A stretch of DNA of 64,000 nt from Fragilaria crotonensis. Its lineage: Eukaryota > Bacillariophyta > Fragilariophyceae > Fragilariales > Fragilariaceae. Under the pieces are notes generated by a model. It made no database searches and was not told the DNA's origin. It was given only the letters and a program-made list of their open reading frames with translations. Positions 1 to 10,788 of the stretch are shown here, one piece after another (position 1 is the stretch's first letter; the number at the start of each line of letters is the position of its first letter). The translations under genes were made by a program, and so were the position numbers. Where the stretch lies: positions 24,739-88,738 of the forward strand of contig JAKSYS010000209.1 of the NCBI GenBank assembly GCA_022925895.1, given 5' to 3'.

Positions 1-989
1 GCTCGGGACGCCGGCGCATAAGAGAGCCATGGCACCGCCGGCGCGGGTAGACCGGGCGGAGACATCGGCGGGCGTGAAGGCGGGATCGGGGTAGATAGCG
101 AGGGCCGAGCGAAGGCGGTGAGTGAGGTCGTGTGGAAGGACAAACTGGAGGGGAGCGCCGGGGGCCGAGGCGAAGGCGTTCAACGGGGTGGTCGGGGGGC
201 AAGAGAGGGACCGTAACGCGCATGCACGGGCAGCGAGTGCAAGGACAGGGCAGAGGGTAGGGTGTCCCGAACGGCCATGGCCGATACGTTCGTTCCGGAC
301 GCCATTCTTCTGACGTGTAAACGTCAAGGTGGCGAAAGTGGCCGCGCGTAAGTCAGCGATGGGGCACGTCGCAAGATCCAAAGCCCGGCTCCCAATCCAC
401 AGGTGGAGGTCTTTCAAGCGAAAGAGATTGTCGGCGGGGGTCGGGACGCCGAGATATTCCCCTGGCCGCAGCAAAAAATAGAAGCCAACAATGAGACAGT
501 CGGCGGCGGCGAGCGCAGCAGGAGTGGCCTCCACCGAGGCGAGGTGGACCGTGTTGGTCAAGAGGCCAATGGGGAGGGGTTTGACACGAGATGGAGGGTC
601 GTCGGCGGTGGCCCAAGATCGGTAGAGGGCGCGGAGCCGAAAATCCAACTGGCCGTGGTTGCTCAAGCGACGGTCCGGGGCCCCCATGCCGGCATACGTC
701 TGGCCCACCGCACGGATGGCATCTTCCACCGTGCGAGAGCGGACGGTTGACGGCTGGGAGCGATGGATCCGGCGCGGAGGCGTTGAGCGAAGACTTGGAG
801 GAGAGGAACGGGGTCGGAAGGAAGGGAGCCGGGGTCGACGCCCAAACCGTGGCAGAAGGCGACCCACAGCTGCCAAGAGCTGGAAGTGGATGTGATGCGT
901 CGCGCCGACACGCGCTGCTGTGTCGCTTGCAGAACAGCGCTCCAATCAGCGCTGAGCTGGTGGCGGGTGGCACCGTCCAAAGGCGCCAC
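1..989 (-). pseudogene. Tyrosine recombinase of element C (partial, frameshifted)
   Basis: The N-terminal SAM-like DNA-binding region is visible near 770-960 (HQLSADWSAVLQATQQ, TSSSWQLWVAFCHGLG). After one frameshift near 745 the frame is open to the window edge. It carries IRAVGQTYAGMGAPDRR, DCLIVGFYFLLRPGEYL (the conserved recombinase helix), LTFTRQKNGVRNERIG and, near the edge, STRAGGAMALLCAGVP, which contains the second catalytic Arg. The first catalytic Arg is probably the one in FLLRPGEY. The region with the nucleophilic Tyr is beyond position 1. In YR retroelements this enzyme inserts a circular DNA intermediate. Apart from the frameshift the fold signature is well kept. Confidence 0.8.
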
Positions 990-991
990 GG

Positions 992-1463
992 TTATTCCTG
1001 TCGGTAAGTAGTGTCAAAGTGAGCAAGGAAAGCAGCATCGGGCAGGTGCCATAAACGGGAGGCGTCGTCGGCCATCACGTTAGCGGTACCCGCGATGTGT
1101 GAGGTAGTGGGCACATAGCGATGGCAACGTTGGTGCAAGGAGTTGAGGCGTAGCAAATACGCCCTCGGCCCCAAGGATGTGGAGGAGCCTTTGGAGGACC
1201 AGGACATGGCTGCCACGTTGTCGGTCGCGACCCAGAGGGTGCGTTCGGCCACATTGGCATGGTGGGCGAGGACGTCCTTGTGGCCGATCAACGCGGCGAG
1301 CTCCAGATCTGAGATGGAGATTGTCCCTTAAGGGTTGTCGGAGGTGACGAGGGCCCGCTGTACCTGCTTGGGGAAAGCCATGCGCCATACCGTGGGGGGG
1401 AAGGCGCCGGTGGCCTCATTACTGGAGCCGAACCACACGCCTCCCATCCCGACCCCGCTCGCG
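992..1463 (-). pseudogene. RNase H domain of element C (3' part)
   Basis: The minus strand reads IGASDASGVGMGGVWF and then, after a frameshift near 1,330, the run from DLELAALIGHKDVLAHH to WVATDNVAAMSWSSKG, TSHIAGTANVMADDASRLW. This matches the RNase H region that follows the reverse transcriptase in YR retroelements: the first Asp is in GASDAS, the Glu in DLELA, the next Asp in ATDN, and the last Asp in MADDASR. RNase H would remove the RNA template during reverse transcription. The domain ends at an in-frame TAA at 992, close to the start of the recombinase region, so the original junction needed a frameshift or has been damaged. Its N-terminal residues are on the far side of element B. Confidence 0.75.
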
Positions 1464-1480
1464 TCACTCGCGCCAATGTA

Positions 1481-1635
1481 AAAAAACTGAACTCTAGATT
1501 AACGTACTGCCACGGTGTTCATACCAGGAACACTCGACCCACAAGGCGAAACCTTGCCTTTCACTTCAGACAAGCCCCCGCTTCCATGCACTTTCATGCA
1601 TCCTTTACCTATGGTACCAGTGATATCAAAAACTG
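1481..1635 (-). other. Element B 3' UTR with terminal hairpin and oligo(T) end
   Basis: On the minus strand the end of this region reads GGGTCGAGTGTTCCTGGTAT, then GAACACCGTGGCAGTACGTT, and finishes in seven T next to C's sequence. GTGTTC pairs with GAACAC around a 7-base loop. The same layout (GTCGA, 6-bp stem, GCGGCAG-like box, ACGTTAA, T run) occurs in elements A, E and S1 with different stem bases that still pair. In LINEs with such tails the reverse transcriptase is known to recognise the hairpin. That role here is inferred. Confidence 0.7.
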
Positions 1636-4253
1636 TCAAATAGATCTTGTGCCGGCTCGGATCCTCGTTGCCACGCGTTTCAAATCCGCTTTGATCACTG
1701 GTTCATGTATAGCAATCCAGTTTTTATTAACCCAATTTGGGCGATCATAATGCTCCGTTACCTCTTCATACATCAGGTCTTGCACAGCGGTGCTCAACTG
1801 CGCCTTGAGGTCATACAGTTCCCTCAGCTTCCTCTGTAATTCTCGTGTCTCTGCCTGCGCTCGGGAGCGTTCATCAGCCCCATGTAAATCTTTATTCCGG
1901 CTTTCCCATACTACCCACCATTGTTCCCACAGCAGCCCGATCATTGCAACTTGCCACCGGTGTCCCGTTTGTTTCTTTGTCTTCTTTTTGGTATGTGCGT
2001 TCTCAGCTGCTTTCTGTGCATAGAAAGTGTCTTGCAGGTCACTCCATTCGTTGCTGAAGCGCCCTAGGAACAGTTGCGGCCTCCCCAATTCGTTCTATTG
2101 TTTGATCAACCGATGGACGTCGGACGGATAGTTGCGGAAGTCCAGGATGTAATCATCTGTGTCGTGTGTAAGCCATCCCGTCAAAGCGTCGCGCAGCACC
2201 CTTTTTAGGAGGGGCCTCGTACGAAGGGAATCACATTTCTCGACCACGGCAGTTACAGTCTGGACTCGCCAAGTGGCGTGGCTATCGTGTGTACATTTCA
2301 ATATGTGGCTCCAGTCCTCCACAGCGGTGTGGCATAAGGGGCACTTATTCCTGAGTTGATCACCCCGATGTATGTTTTTGCATGTCGGGAGGATTCCATG
2401 GACCAGTTTCGTATAGTGGGTCTTCCGTTTGATGTTTAGCCGAAGGCACGCGCCATGGGCTGACCAATTTACATTATTCATCGCCTTGGTCGACCATCCG
2501 TATCTCTCCTGAATATACTTCGCGAGACCGGGCTGTGTCGCTTGGTATCTTATGGAGGTTTCGTAGTTTTTGGTTGTGCTCCCGTTCGGTGTGACCAGAT
2601 GTACGCCAGCTGTCTCCGTGAGGAGTACCACTGGTCTAGACATTCCGTTCTCGCATTGGTATGTCGTAGCCATCAAGTCGGCATCGACATTTAATTGCGC
2701 CAATAATGGAAGACGTTCGTACACCGTTTTTCTATCCTGATGCCCTCGAACATATTGGAGCGTAATGCCGGGACAACGGTGGAGTTCTGTAAGAATACTG
2801 CTCAGCAGGTCCCATTCGGGGCCTTTCACGTCCAGATCTTTCACTCGTTTCAATGTTGTGTACAAGGTCCCATCTGTTGCCTCGTCCATTGGTTTGACTG
2901 TGATCGTTTCTAACAGGCTCTGGCTGTCTGTTGCCAAAATTCCGCTCCATGGTTCCATTTGAGTCGTGAACTCTGACAACCGCCGGAGGAAACAAAGTAT
3001 GGCTAACATGCCGTACGCTTCCGCGCGATAGGAGTCGACCTTCGCTCCGCGTGCCGGTCCCATGCCTCGTGCTACTCTATCTCCCAAGTCGGAGCTAATC
3101 ATCCACCCATACGAGCCCTGATTGTCTGTCCATACTGACCCATCACTGACCGCACATACACCGTGGGACAAGACATCACTTACTGTAAAGGGATCTTCAG
3201 ATAGGTCAACCTGTTGAAGTAATTCAGCTTCCCATGGAGAAAGCTGACTCACGTATGCATCAAACGTAGCTGCAGGGCGCACTCGAGTCTCTGGGAAATC
3301 CGTTGCTGCACTATTGGTCAGATTCCACAATGTTGGTGCAATGAGTTCGACCGCGCTCGGTGGCGCTGCGTGGTAAGTTTTCCCATGTTCTGTACTGTGT
3401 AGTTTCTCGGTATACCCATGGGCTAGCAGTCTGGATACAGCGTGTATATGCCTCTCCTTGGATTCGAACCCATAAAATTGTATCGGATCCGCAAAGTTCC
3501 TCGTGTTCGAAATATGCTTGGTGTTGTTGTCTTTGTTGTGGAGTTGGCAAGATCCAAGGGCCTAACGGTTCGCGCAACTTTCCATCTGCGTCGCTCCATA
3601 GCGTCTTGCACATTCGTTTCCATAACTGCCATTCGAGTAAAGACGGACGTTCTTGATAGATTACATTCCCATGGGTACGGCTGCTGACCAATGATGTGGT
3701 TCCCGTCCACTTCGTTTTATCCAAGTAATCTCCAGTAATGACAGTTATATCGGCCAGTGTTACGGCCTGCAGGTATAATCGACAGTAATTGAGTCTTCTG
3801 ATCTCGGCGTTGGTGAACTGCTTTGAATCTAAGATAGCATCCATTAGGTGATAATCGTAACGTCGCTGGAGCTTTGGGATTGATGGGACATCCACTTGTA
3901 AATACATATTTGTCTCTGCAAGGAATTCTCGGAGGGAGCCAATCCATTTTGACTCCAAGTGCGGTAGCGCAGAGTGTACATGCTCCAATATCGAGTACGA
4001 TACGCCGGTCTGTTGTTGAAACCACGACAACGCGACGCGGAGAAGTTTTCCTGCTGTTGACTGTAACCTCCAATGCCGTACGAACATAATAACTTGGCCG
4101 ACTCCTTGCTGAACGTATAGGTGCCGAAAATTTGCACCTCCCAATTCCAAAGGTCCATATAGTATTTCCTTCTTTGTATTCCGATTATACCCGCATCTGG
4201 CTACTATGATTGTCATCGCCTGTCTCTGGATCATCTCGAGCTGTTTCTTTTTT
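1636..4253 (-). pseudogene. Element B ORF2, C-terminal half (thumb, RNase H, CCHC finger)
   Basis: The segment opens with KKKQLEMIQRQAMTIIVARC, the region just after the RT. Near 3,350 a frameshift moves the frame to a second open stretch (2095-3330) containing RNase H. That stretch has CAVSDGSVWTDNQGSYGWM (Asp), SYRAEAYGMLAIL (Glu), LATDSQSLLE (Asp) and LQYVRGHQDRK with LNVDADLMAT (His and Asp). A zinc-finger-like CPLCHTAVEDWSHILKC (C-x2-C-x8-H-x3-C) follows. An in-frame TAG at about 2,087 then interrupts the C-terminal domain, which has RWQVAMIGLLWEQWWVVWES and RNKDLHG. Two lesions separate this part from an open ORF2; one is a homopolymer-independent nonsense change. The end of the protein is clear at 1636. 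Confidence 0.85.
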
Positions 4254-4382
4254 AAAAAAAAAGACCTAAAATCGTTTAACGTGCTGCCGCTGTTCTCACT
4301 GACTAGAAAACTCGACTCACACGATTGAACAGTACTCTATACGGGTACTGTCCAATAAAAAGTGCTTCCACAAACAATCAAA
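4254..4382 (-). other. Element A 3' UTR with terminal hairpin and oligo(T) end
   Basis: On the minus strand it reads GTGTGAGTCGAGTTTTCTAG, TCAGTGAGAACAGCGGCAGC, ACGTTAAACG, ending in a run of nine T at the target site. GTTTTC pairs with GAGAAC around an 8-base loop. Element E has GTCTTC / GAGGAC at the same place, so a C-G pair in E is a T-A pair here. Two of the T may belong to the target duplication. Confidence 0.75.
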
Positions 4383-7300
4383 TCACGTGGAGACAAAATA
4401 TGTACGAATCGACCGCACTCCTTGAATGGCTCGTGACTTAGCCCGACGCATACTGTCTCTTAGAATTTGTGCATTGACAGCAAGCCAGTTTTGATTCACC
4501 CATGTAGGTCGCTGAGCATGGTCCTGAAGAGTAGGAAGCAACAAATGCTGGATCTGAGGTTCCAATTGATGCCGCTGGTCATATATCTCTTCTAATCTCC
4601 GGTTTACCTCTCGGCGTTCAGCTACAGCGTGTGTTTGTTTATCAACCCGTGCACGTCAGCGGGACTTCCAAAGTTCATACCACCATTCCCATATGACCAA
4701 GATAAGTTGTCGCTGCCATCGGGCGCCGGTTCGCTGAGCTTTCGTGCCATGTTTCTTTGGGACCACTCGTCGGTAATAAGCTTCCTGCCTGATGCTCCAT
4801 TCGTTGCTAAATCGTCCATTGAATATCTGACGCCAACCGATAACATTCTGCTGAATAATGATTTCTCGGAGCTCCGTTGGGTAAAATATTGGTGACACCG
4901 TCATATTGTCTTCCGATTGAAGCCACTGGAGCAACGCCTCTTGAAGTAAATGCCGGATTAGAGGGCTAGTCTTCTCTTGATCATGAAAAGTGTTTAAGCG
5001 TGTAAACAGTTCACGTCTCCAATTCGACCGAGCCTCTGCAGGACATCGAATGACATGATCGCGCGTTTCCGGTCACAAGAACATAATGGACACGTTCGTT
5101 TACCCGAGTCGATTCGATTTCGCATGCTGTGTGTTGGAAGACAGTCGTGGACAAGTTTCGAGAAATGAATGCGTCGCTTGATGGAGCTTTTCATGGTTTT
5201 GGCGTGAGCATCCCAATTAATGTGACGCATGATTGTTTCATTCCAATGGTTCTTGACTTTATATATTCGCGAAGTCCAGGAGCGGTGGCTGCATACCGAA
5301 TTACTGCGTCGAAGTTTGCAGTGACCATGCCGTCGTTTAGAAGAAGATATGCTCCTGCATTGGGTGACATTAAAACATGTGGCCGTGACATCCCAAACTC
5401 TTCCTGATAACGAGTGGCCAGCTTGTCAGCATCAACATTGAGTTGAGACATGAGTGATAATCGTTGATAAGGAGTATCGTTGTCTTGATGTCCTTTAACG
5501 TATTGGAGTCGGATATCGGGTAGTCGACGTAGGGATGCTTGAATCTCGATGAGAAGATCCCATTCAGGTGTCAAGACATCCAAGGGTTGCAAATGTGTCG
5601 CAACATACTCCAATGGTTCTTGACCTTCTTTCTGTTTCCCGAATAACCGATCTAGTAAGCTTTGACTATCAGTCCCTATCGTGCCCGTCCACTCACCAAA
5701 CATTTCAGAATATTCGGCCAAACGAATAAGAAAACGAAGAATTGCCAACATGCCACTGCACTCAGCACGATACGAATCTACCGTGGCCCCCCTGGAGGGT
5801 CCGTTTCCACTTGCCATACGTTCACCCGTCGGAGCACTAATCATCCACCCAAATGCACCCTGAGTGTTATGCTTTGACGATCCATCGCAGCCCGCGAAAA
5901 AGCCATCTTGCAACTCCAGAACTGTCATCCGAGGATCATACGATGTACTCGTATAACGAAGGAGATCTTCTTCCCATGGGTCTAATTGCGCAATAAATTG
6001 TTCGAACGTTCTCGGGATAGGAAGCGATGGCTTTTCGGTTCTTTGAGTCGCTTTACTGAGAAGTTCCCACTCATCTGATGCTTCCAGCATTCGGACGGCA
6101 ACCGGAGCGGCAGATCTTGGAAGATGATTATAGGATAATAGCTTTCCTGTCTCTTTTAATTTTCCATTTGTTGTATTGAGACATTCCACGTATCCATCAA
6201 CAGTCCTAATGGCCACTTTGTTCCGATACCCATACGAGAAATACTCCATGCGTCGCTCTCGATGGTCTCTCAGAAATGGTCCGAGGGGTTGTAATAGTTT
6301 TCCCGAAGAGTTACTCCACAACCGATTCGCCTTCTTCCATAACTTCCACGTCGGCGTAGACGGTTTATCCTGGTGAATTTGAATCCATCGAGTACGACTA
6401 CTCTGCAAGGATGGGGCCCCTTCCACTTTAGACAAATCAAGATATGTCCCATCTACCGTCACCAGATCTGAAATAGTAACCACTTGAAGGAATAGACGAC
6501 AGTAGTTAATGCGTCGGATCTCACCTGCCGTGAACTTTCCAGAATGAACAACCCAATCCATTATAAATGAATCATGTTCACGTTCTAAGTGCGGAACGAT
6601 TCCCGAATCAACATGAATACTCGCACGAATGTTTGCCAAATAATGACGCAGAGAAGCTATCCACTTGGAATCAAGGTGAGGAAGTGGGGTAATAACGTCT
6701 TCGAGAATAGATATCGAGATACCCGCAGCATATTGACACCATTCCAACAAGATCCTCAACATATCGCCCACTGGAGTATTAGATCTCCAGTGACGAAGAA
6801 ACAGTCGAATCTGTCCAATACCTTGTTGATCGTACAAGCGTCGAAAGTTTGATCCGCCGTATTCAAGAGGACCATACAAGATTTCTCTCTTCATGTTACG
6901 ATTGTAACCACACTTTGCAAAAATAATCGACATAGCCTTGCGTTGAATTTGTGTTAGCTGCCGTTCAGTGAAATGGGAATTTGCCAATGGATAGCTCATA
7001 CTTGGTAGATAAGTCGCGAAGTAGAAAGTCCATGATTCCTCACGAGTGAGATGTGGACCACAGAAAGATGTTAACTCCTTACTTTTGTCCTGTAATTTCT
7101 TGAATTGCACTCGTTGGGTACCCGCAGGCTCTTTATAGTGTCCAAGAGTTTTATGCGCCTCATACGTGGACAAGTATTGAGTTCTTGGTCTTCTCCTGCC
7201 AGTGCATCTGGGACCGTGACCGTACCATAATTTTCCTGATCGTTGTATAACACCGGCGAGCCTGATGCAGTGAATTTCCAGGTTAGGACATGATAGGAGC

Positions 7301-9955
7301 ATTTAGAGAGTTCGAGTGATCCCCCAGATACTGCCAACAATCTCGACCAAGCGGTTGCATTCGCTTTCATCTTCTGTAAGATTTGTTTCGGGGTATGTAT
7401 CGTTTCTGGATCTTCAAATGCGTTCGTTTGTCCATTCGAATCGTCGACAAAACCTATCATCCCCAGTTCTGTTCGCCTTTCTCGATTTGGACTAAGATAG
7501 GCTGCTTTAAATGCGACTTCGTCATAACAATCATATAAGATACTTGACAAGAAACACCAAATGACTGGAGAGTTGCCACTACCCTGTCCTGTTCCGTATA
7601 TTGGCTGGTCTGACGTATGTTGATAACCTTCCGTTGCAAGTCCCAATTCAGTACGAATCCGATAATCAGTGTGCTCTAACGTTCGTGCATTGGACAATGT
7701 AACTTCCCGGGGACTGAATCTCCGACTTGCCAACATAGCCAGATTGGGAATGATCCTATCGTAGCATGCGGTCGCATCATAATTAGTAAGTATCATAGTT
7801 TTCCGAGTGATACGTGACATTTCCAGTTGCAACTCCTCAAGAAAAACAGGATCAATAGCAGTCCGTTTCGGTCGCGAGCCGTACTGTCCACTGTTGAGTT
7901 GATCATATGCCTCCGCCTGTAGCAACGCAGATCGCCATTTCAAACCCAGCATCAAGTTGTAATCCGCCTCGTAAATGTGTATGATTCGAGTTCTGTGAAT
8001 CTTTATATTCCCAGGCTCTTTGAATAAGACCGAATTCGCCACATTACGCCATCTCATATATGAATACCCACGCTCCAATGCATAGTTCATCAAAATAAGA
8101 TGAACTCGGAGAATCTCGCTTTGCATGAATGTGAGTGCTTCGCGTTGTTGTTTGTGCTCCTCACTTTCATCTTCAAGTATCTCGGGAGTAGGAATGCTTT
8201 GCAATCATTGCCTTGTAATGGCCTAGATGCATTCTGGACGGTGAGGTCACGGTAGACTCACGCCAAGCTTTCAACTTTCCAACATAATCCTCTTTACTTA
8301 TTGTAGGATATACTCGCATAGACGCGAGCTCGTCGGATATCTGTAAATGCTGTATCACTCGTTGCACGTCACTATCCATCCCTGCTGGGTACTTGTAGCG
8401 ACCGCTGAGAATATGATCTGCTTCTGGACCGTCACCGCAATATCCTAACTGATCACGCAACGGCGCTACCGTAAACGGTGTTCCATCTGCCTGTCCAAAA
8501 TGGCGACGATTCCTCTGCCGCAATTGCTCAATCACCTCCGTAGGAACATCAACTTGTCTCCACTCAGTACACGTTTTGGGGTCCTGGTCTGGGTGCACCG
8601 GAATTTCTATCCTGGATATTCCACTTCTCTCACTTTTCTCCTGAAGACGGCGAAGCTTACCAAACAACCTGTTCAATGCCTCTGCTTTATGCAATTGCCG
8701 TAATACTTTGGCCTGTGCATGATCTTTACTTGATGTGGAGGCTTCGAGACACGTTATACGACTCATTCTTTCGCTGTCCCGACGTCCGTATTGTTCTGAA
8801 ATTATGGATCGTACTTGCTGACGCGCCTCTTTTAATTCTCTGGTGCATTCTTTCTCTGTCACAGGTGGATCATTTGCAAGGCCAGCCTTGCTCCATGCAG
8901 TGCGGATAATAGCTTCATTGTTCAGACGAGTTTTTGCCATCGACAGACATTTTGTTAATATCTGCGCTTTTTGTCTCGCTTTGTGGAGAGCGACGGACCA
9001 TGGCGCTGTACCAACTCGTTGAATGGATTTTTCTGCCGCAAGACTTGCTTCAACAACATCTTTATCCAACCTCTCGGCAAAAGCATGTCGATCTCCTAAC
9101 CATGTCAATTGATCAATTCGTCGGAAAACATTATGATCTTCCAAAATTTTATACTTCCGTCGAATGTACGCTGTTACTTGTTGGCGATGGTTGGAGCGGA
9201 GAATTCGCGGTTCCAATTTCGAGAGAGGCTGGATCATGGTTCCGAATAGACTCGTGACAGAGAAATCCACAAAGTATGGTCTATGATCCGTGGTATATCT
9301 TGCGTTAAACGCTTCATATCCTGATTTGCGGACGGATTCCACAACCTTGGGTGTGGCAAGCGCATAATCCAAACATCGTGAACCTCGTGCATATGTTGCC
9401 GGCAACGTCGTTCGATGATGATGTCGCATAATATCAATCATACCCAAAGCGTTCATGACGCTTATCATGCCATCCGCTTCGCACCCGATCTCTTCATTAA
9501 AATCCCCCACCAAAAGAATCTCATGACCTGCCTGGCGACATTTTAGAAGGTATTTTTGAAGATCGCGCCGAAAAGCCTGTCGTGGATGTATAACGTCATC
9601 TTGCTCTTGGATGAGAAGGCTGTGTTGTTGTGAAGCCGCAGTGGTAAGACCTGGAGCAGGAGTCTGTGACAACTTGGTATGCTGACACGATAGTAATTAC
9701 ACTACCAGCACTGCCTAGGAAAGACTGGCTTGTCCAACGTCCCCATTTATCCCGAAATCGGTCTCGAACACGAGCACACGTATCTCCAACTGTCAATACA
9801 AACGTTCCTCCTGGTTTATACATTCTCTGAAATTCCATTGGCGTGGTACTAAAATCAAGGCGAGAACGTTGCCAGTACTGTTGTGTCGTATGATACAGTG
9901 TACTACGAACATATGCCTTTGTGGTATCCAAGTTGTGTTCTTGTCCGCATGACAC
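4383..9955 (-). pseudogene. Element A ORF2, main part (APE endonuclease, RT, RNase H, CCHC)
   Basis: The domains run in order. The AP-endonuclease (9955-9000) shows CGQEHNLDTTK, LLVGDFNEEIG, CLDYALATP and YTTDHRPYF. The reverse transcriptase shows RMHLGHYKAMIAKH, YEADYNLMLGLKW, NYDATACYDRIIPN (first catalytic Asp), YGTGQGSGNSP and GFVDDSNGQTN (FVDD box, near 7,450). RNase H (about 5,900-5,430) shows FAGCDGSSK, YRAECSGMLA, IGTDSQSLLD, KGHQDNDT and LNVDADKLAT. A CPLC-type finger near 5,080 and a C-terminal GRFSNEWS and RWQRQLILVIWEWW domain follow. Frame changes near 9,690, 8,190, 7,200, 5,070 and 4,990 break it. This layout is typical of LINEs with an RNase H behind the RT, related to the I/Tad/R1 side of the tree by general knowledge. 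Confidence 0.88.
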
Positions 9956-10254
9956 CGAAATAAATTCCGAGTCTTGTCCGCATTTCTCTAAGTCCGTTTA
10001 GTCGGATGAGTCGGCCGCCTAGTGGTTTCGTCGTACCGCTGTCTCGCGTACTGTCGCGTCGATTCGTGTGTTGCTGTGTGTGGTTTTCTGGATTCTCCTT
10101 CATGTTCACGAGGCTAGTGGAACTAAATAGATGGCATCGGAATCTGGTCCTAATAGTTTTGTCTCTCTCTCCTGGTTCGTCTCGCGGGGTCGGTCCCGTG
10201 ATATTCATCTAGCGGGGGTCCGTCGCGTCGTTGTGAGTCGACCTGGTTTCCGCC
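9956..10254 (-). repeat. Element D repeat B2 (3' terminus)
   Basis: This 299-bp repeat is identical to B1 (10,493-10,788) except for an extra GT near 10,067 and an extra G in a G run near 10,216. I see no substitutions. It forms the 3' end of the element next to A's GTGTCATGC. Confidence 0.92.
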
Positions 10255-10343
10255 CCATGCAGTGCATGGCCAGGAGGTAACCGGCGCCGGAGGCGCCGAT
10301 GAACCTAGGCATCGGGCCAGGAGAGGAGGTGTGGGTGGGTGGG
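10255..10343. other. Element D spacer between A2 and B2, with palindromes
   Basis: This 89-bp GC-rich stretch is found only here in the element. It contains CCATGCAGTGCATGG (7-bp arms around one G) and CGGCGCCGGAGGCGCCG (7-bp arms around GGA), followed by a G-rich GGGTGGGTGGG-like end. Strong hairpins at this place could stall or prime reverse transcription. That is inference. Confidence 0.6.
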
Positions 10344-10492
10344 ATTAACTAGAGTAGTGTCTTTGTTGATTCGAGTTCGTCCGGATTGTGAGCAATTCGC
10401 ATCTTGTGTTGTGTCCGGGTGTTCGTCTGTCTGTGTCTCGTGTTCGTCTGTCTGACGGCGACTGCTCTCCCTTTCGAACTTCGGACATGCCA
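10344..10492 (-). repeat. Element D repeat A2 (internal)
   Basis: This 149-bp copy of A1 (16,751-16,901) is identical apart from a missing CC in the CCCTTTCCCG run near 10,475. It is directly followed by B1, so the A2/B1 border shows the element's joined ends. Confidence 0.92.
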
Positions 10493-10788
10493 CGAAATAA
10501 ATTCCGAGTCTTGTCCGCATTTCTCTAAGTCCGTTTAGTCGGATGAGTCGGCCGCCTAGTGGTTTCGTCGTACCGCTGTCTCGCGTACTGTCGCGTCGAT
10601 TCGTGTTGCTGTGTGTGGTTTTCTGGATTCTCCTTCATGTTCACGAGGCTAGTGGAACTAAATAGATGGCATCGGAATCTGGTCCTAATAGTTTTGTCTC
10701 TCTCTCCTGGTTCGTCTCGCGGGGTCGGTCCCGTGATATTCATCTAGCGGGGTCCGTCGCGTCGTTGTGAGTCGACCTGGTTTCCGCC
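10493..10788 (-). repeat. Element D repeat B1 (internal)
   Basis: This 296-bp direct repeat of B2 lies just downstream of the recombinase gene. Its inner end overlaps the last codons of the recombinase frame, which runs to about 10,744. It differs from B2 only by two short indels. Confidence 0.92.

Larger units (their letters stand above)
1..1480 (-). mobile_element. Element C, 3' segment: YR retroelement (RNase H and recombinase), cut by the window edge
   Basis: This is the downstream part of a GC-rich DIRS/Ngaro/PAT-type retroelement that transposes through a tyrosine recombinase. On the minus strand it runs from the second half of RNase H into the recombinase and leaves the window at position 1, so the final repeats are not visible. 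Its 5' segment lies at 24,619-28,600. The two parts are separated by element B and share the 17-bp sequence TCACTCGCGCCAATGTA (1464-1480 and 24,619-24,635), which I read as B's target site duplication. Joining the parts restores the run PHYIGASDASGVGMGG. The exact subfamily is uncertain because the terminal repeats are outside the window. Confidence 0.85.
1481..4253 (-). mobile_element. Element B, 3' segment: LINE-like non-LTR retrotransposon
   Basis: This is the downstream part of a LINE inserted into element C. It holds the end of ORF2 (1636-4253) and a 3' untranslated region (1481-1635) that ends, on its own strand, in GTTCAG followed by seven T. Its 5' segment is at 19,851-24,618. The two parts share GAGCTGTTTCTTTTTTAA (4238-4255 and 19,851-19,868), the target duplication made by element A. 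Joining them gives an uninterrupted LACSSLKKKQLEMIQRQA. The 3' end carries the family hairpin: stem GTGTTC / GAACAC, followed by GTGGCAGTACGTTAA. Confidence 0.88.
4254..9955 (-). mobile_element. Element A, 3' segment: LINE-like non-LTR retrotransposon
   Basis: This is the downstream part of a LINE inserted into ORF2 of element B. It holds most of ORF2 (from the endonuclease onward) and a 3' UTR ending in ACGTTAAACGATTTTAGGTC plus a T run at 4254-4262. Its 5' segment (gag and the start of ORF2) is at 16,902-19,850. Element D sits between them without a target duplication. Joining gives KEVQADVSCGQEHN, matching the uninterrupted copy in element E. A belongs to the same family as E: gag and ORF2 align throughout, with very similar termini. 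Confidence 0.88.

Noticed and set aside
3440-3490. GGATTCGAACCC, resembling a tRNA T-arm
   Set aside because: It lies inside element B's ORF2 and no acceptor or anticodon arms can be folded around it.
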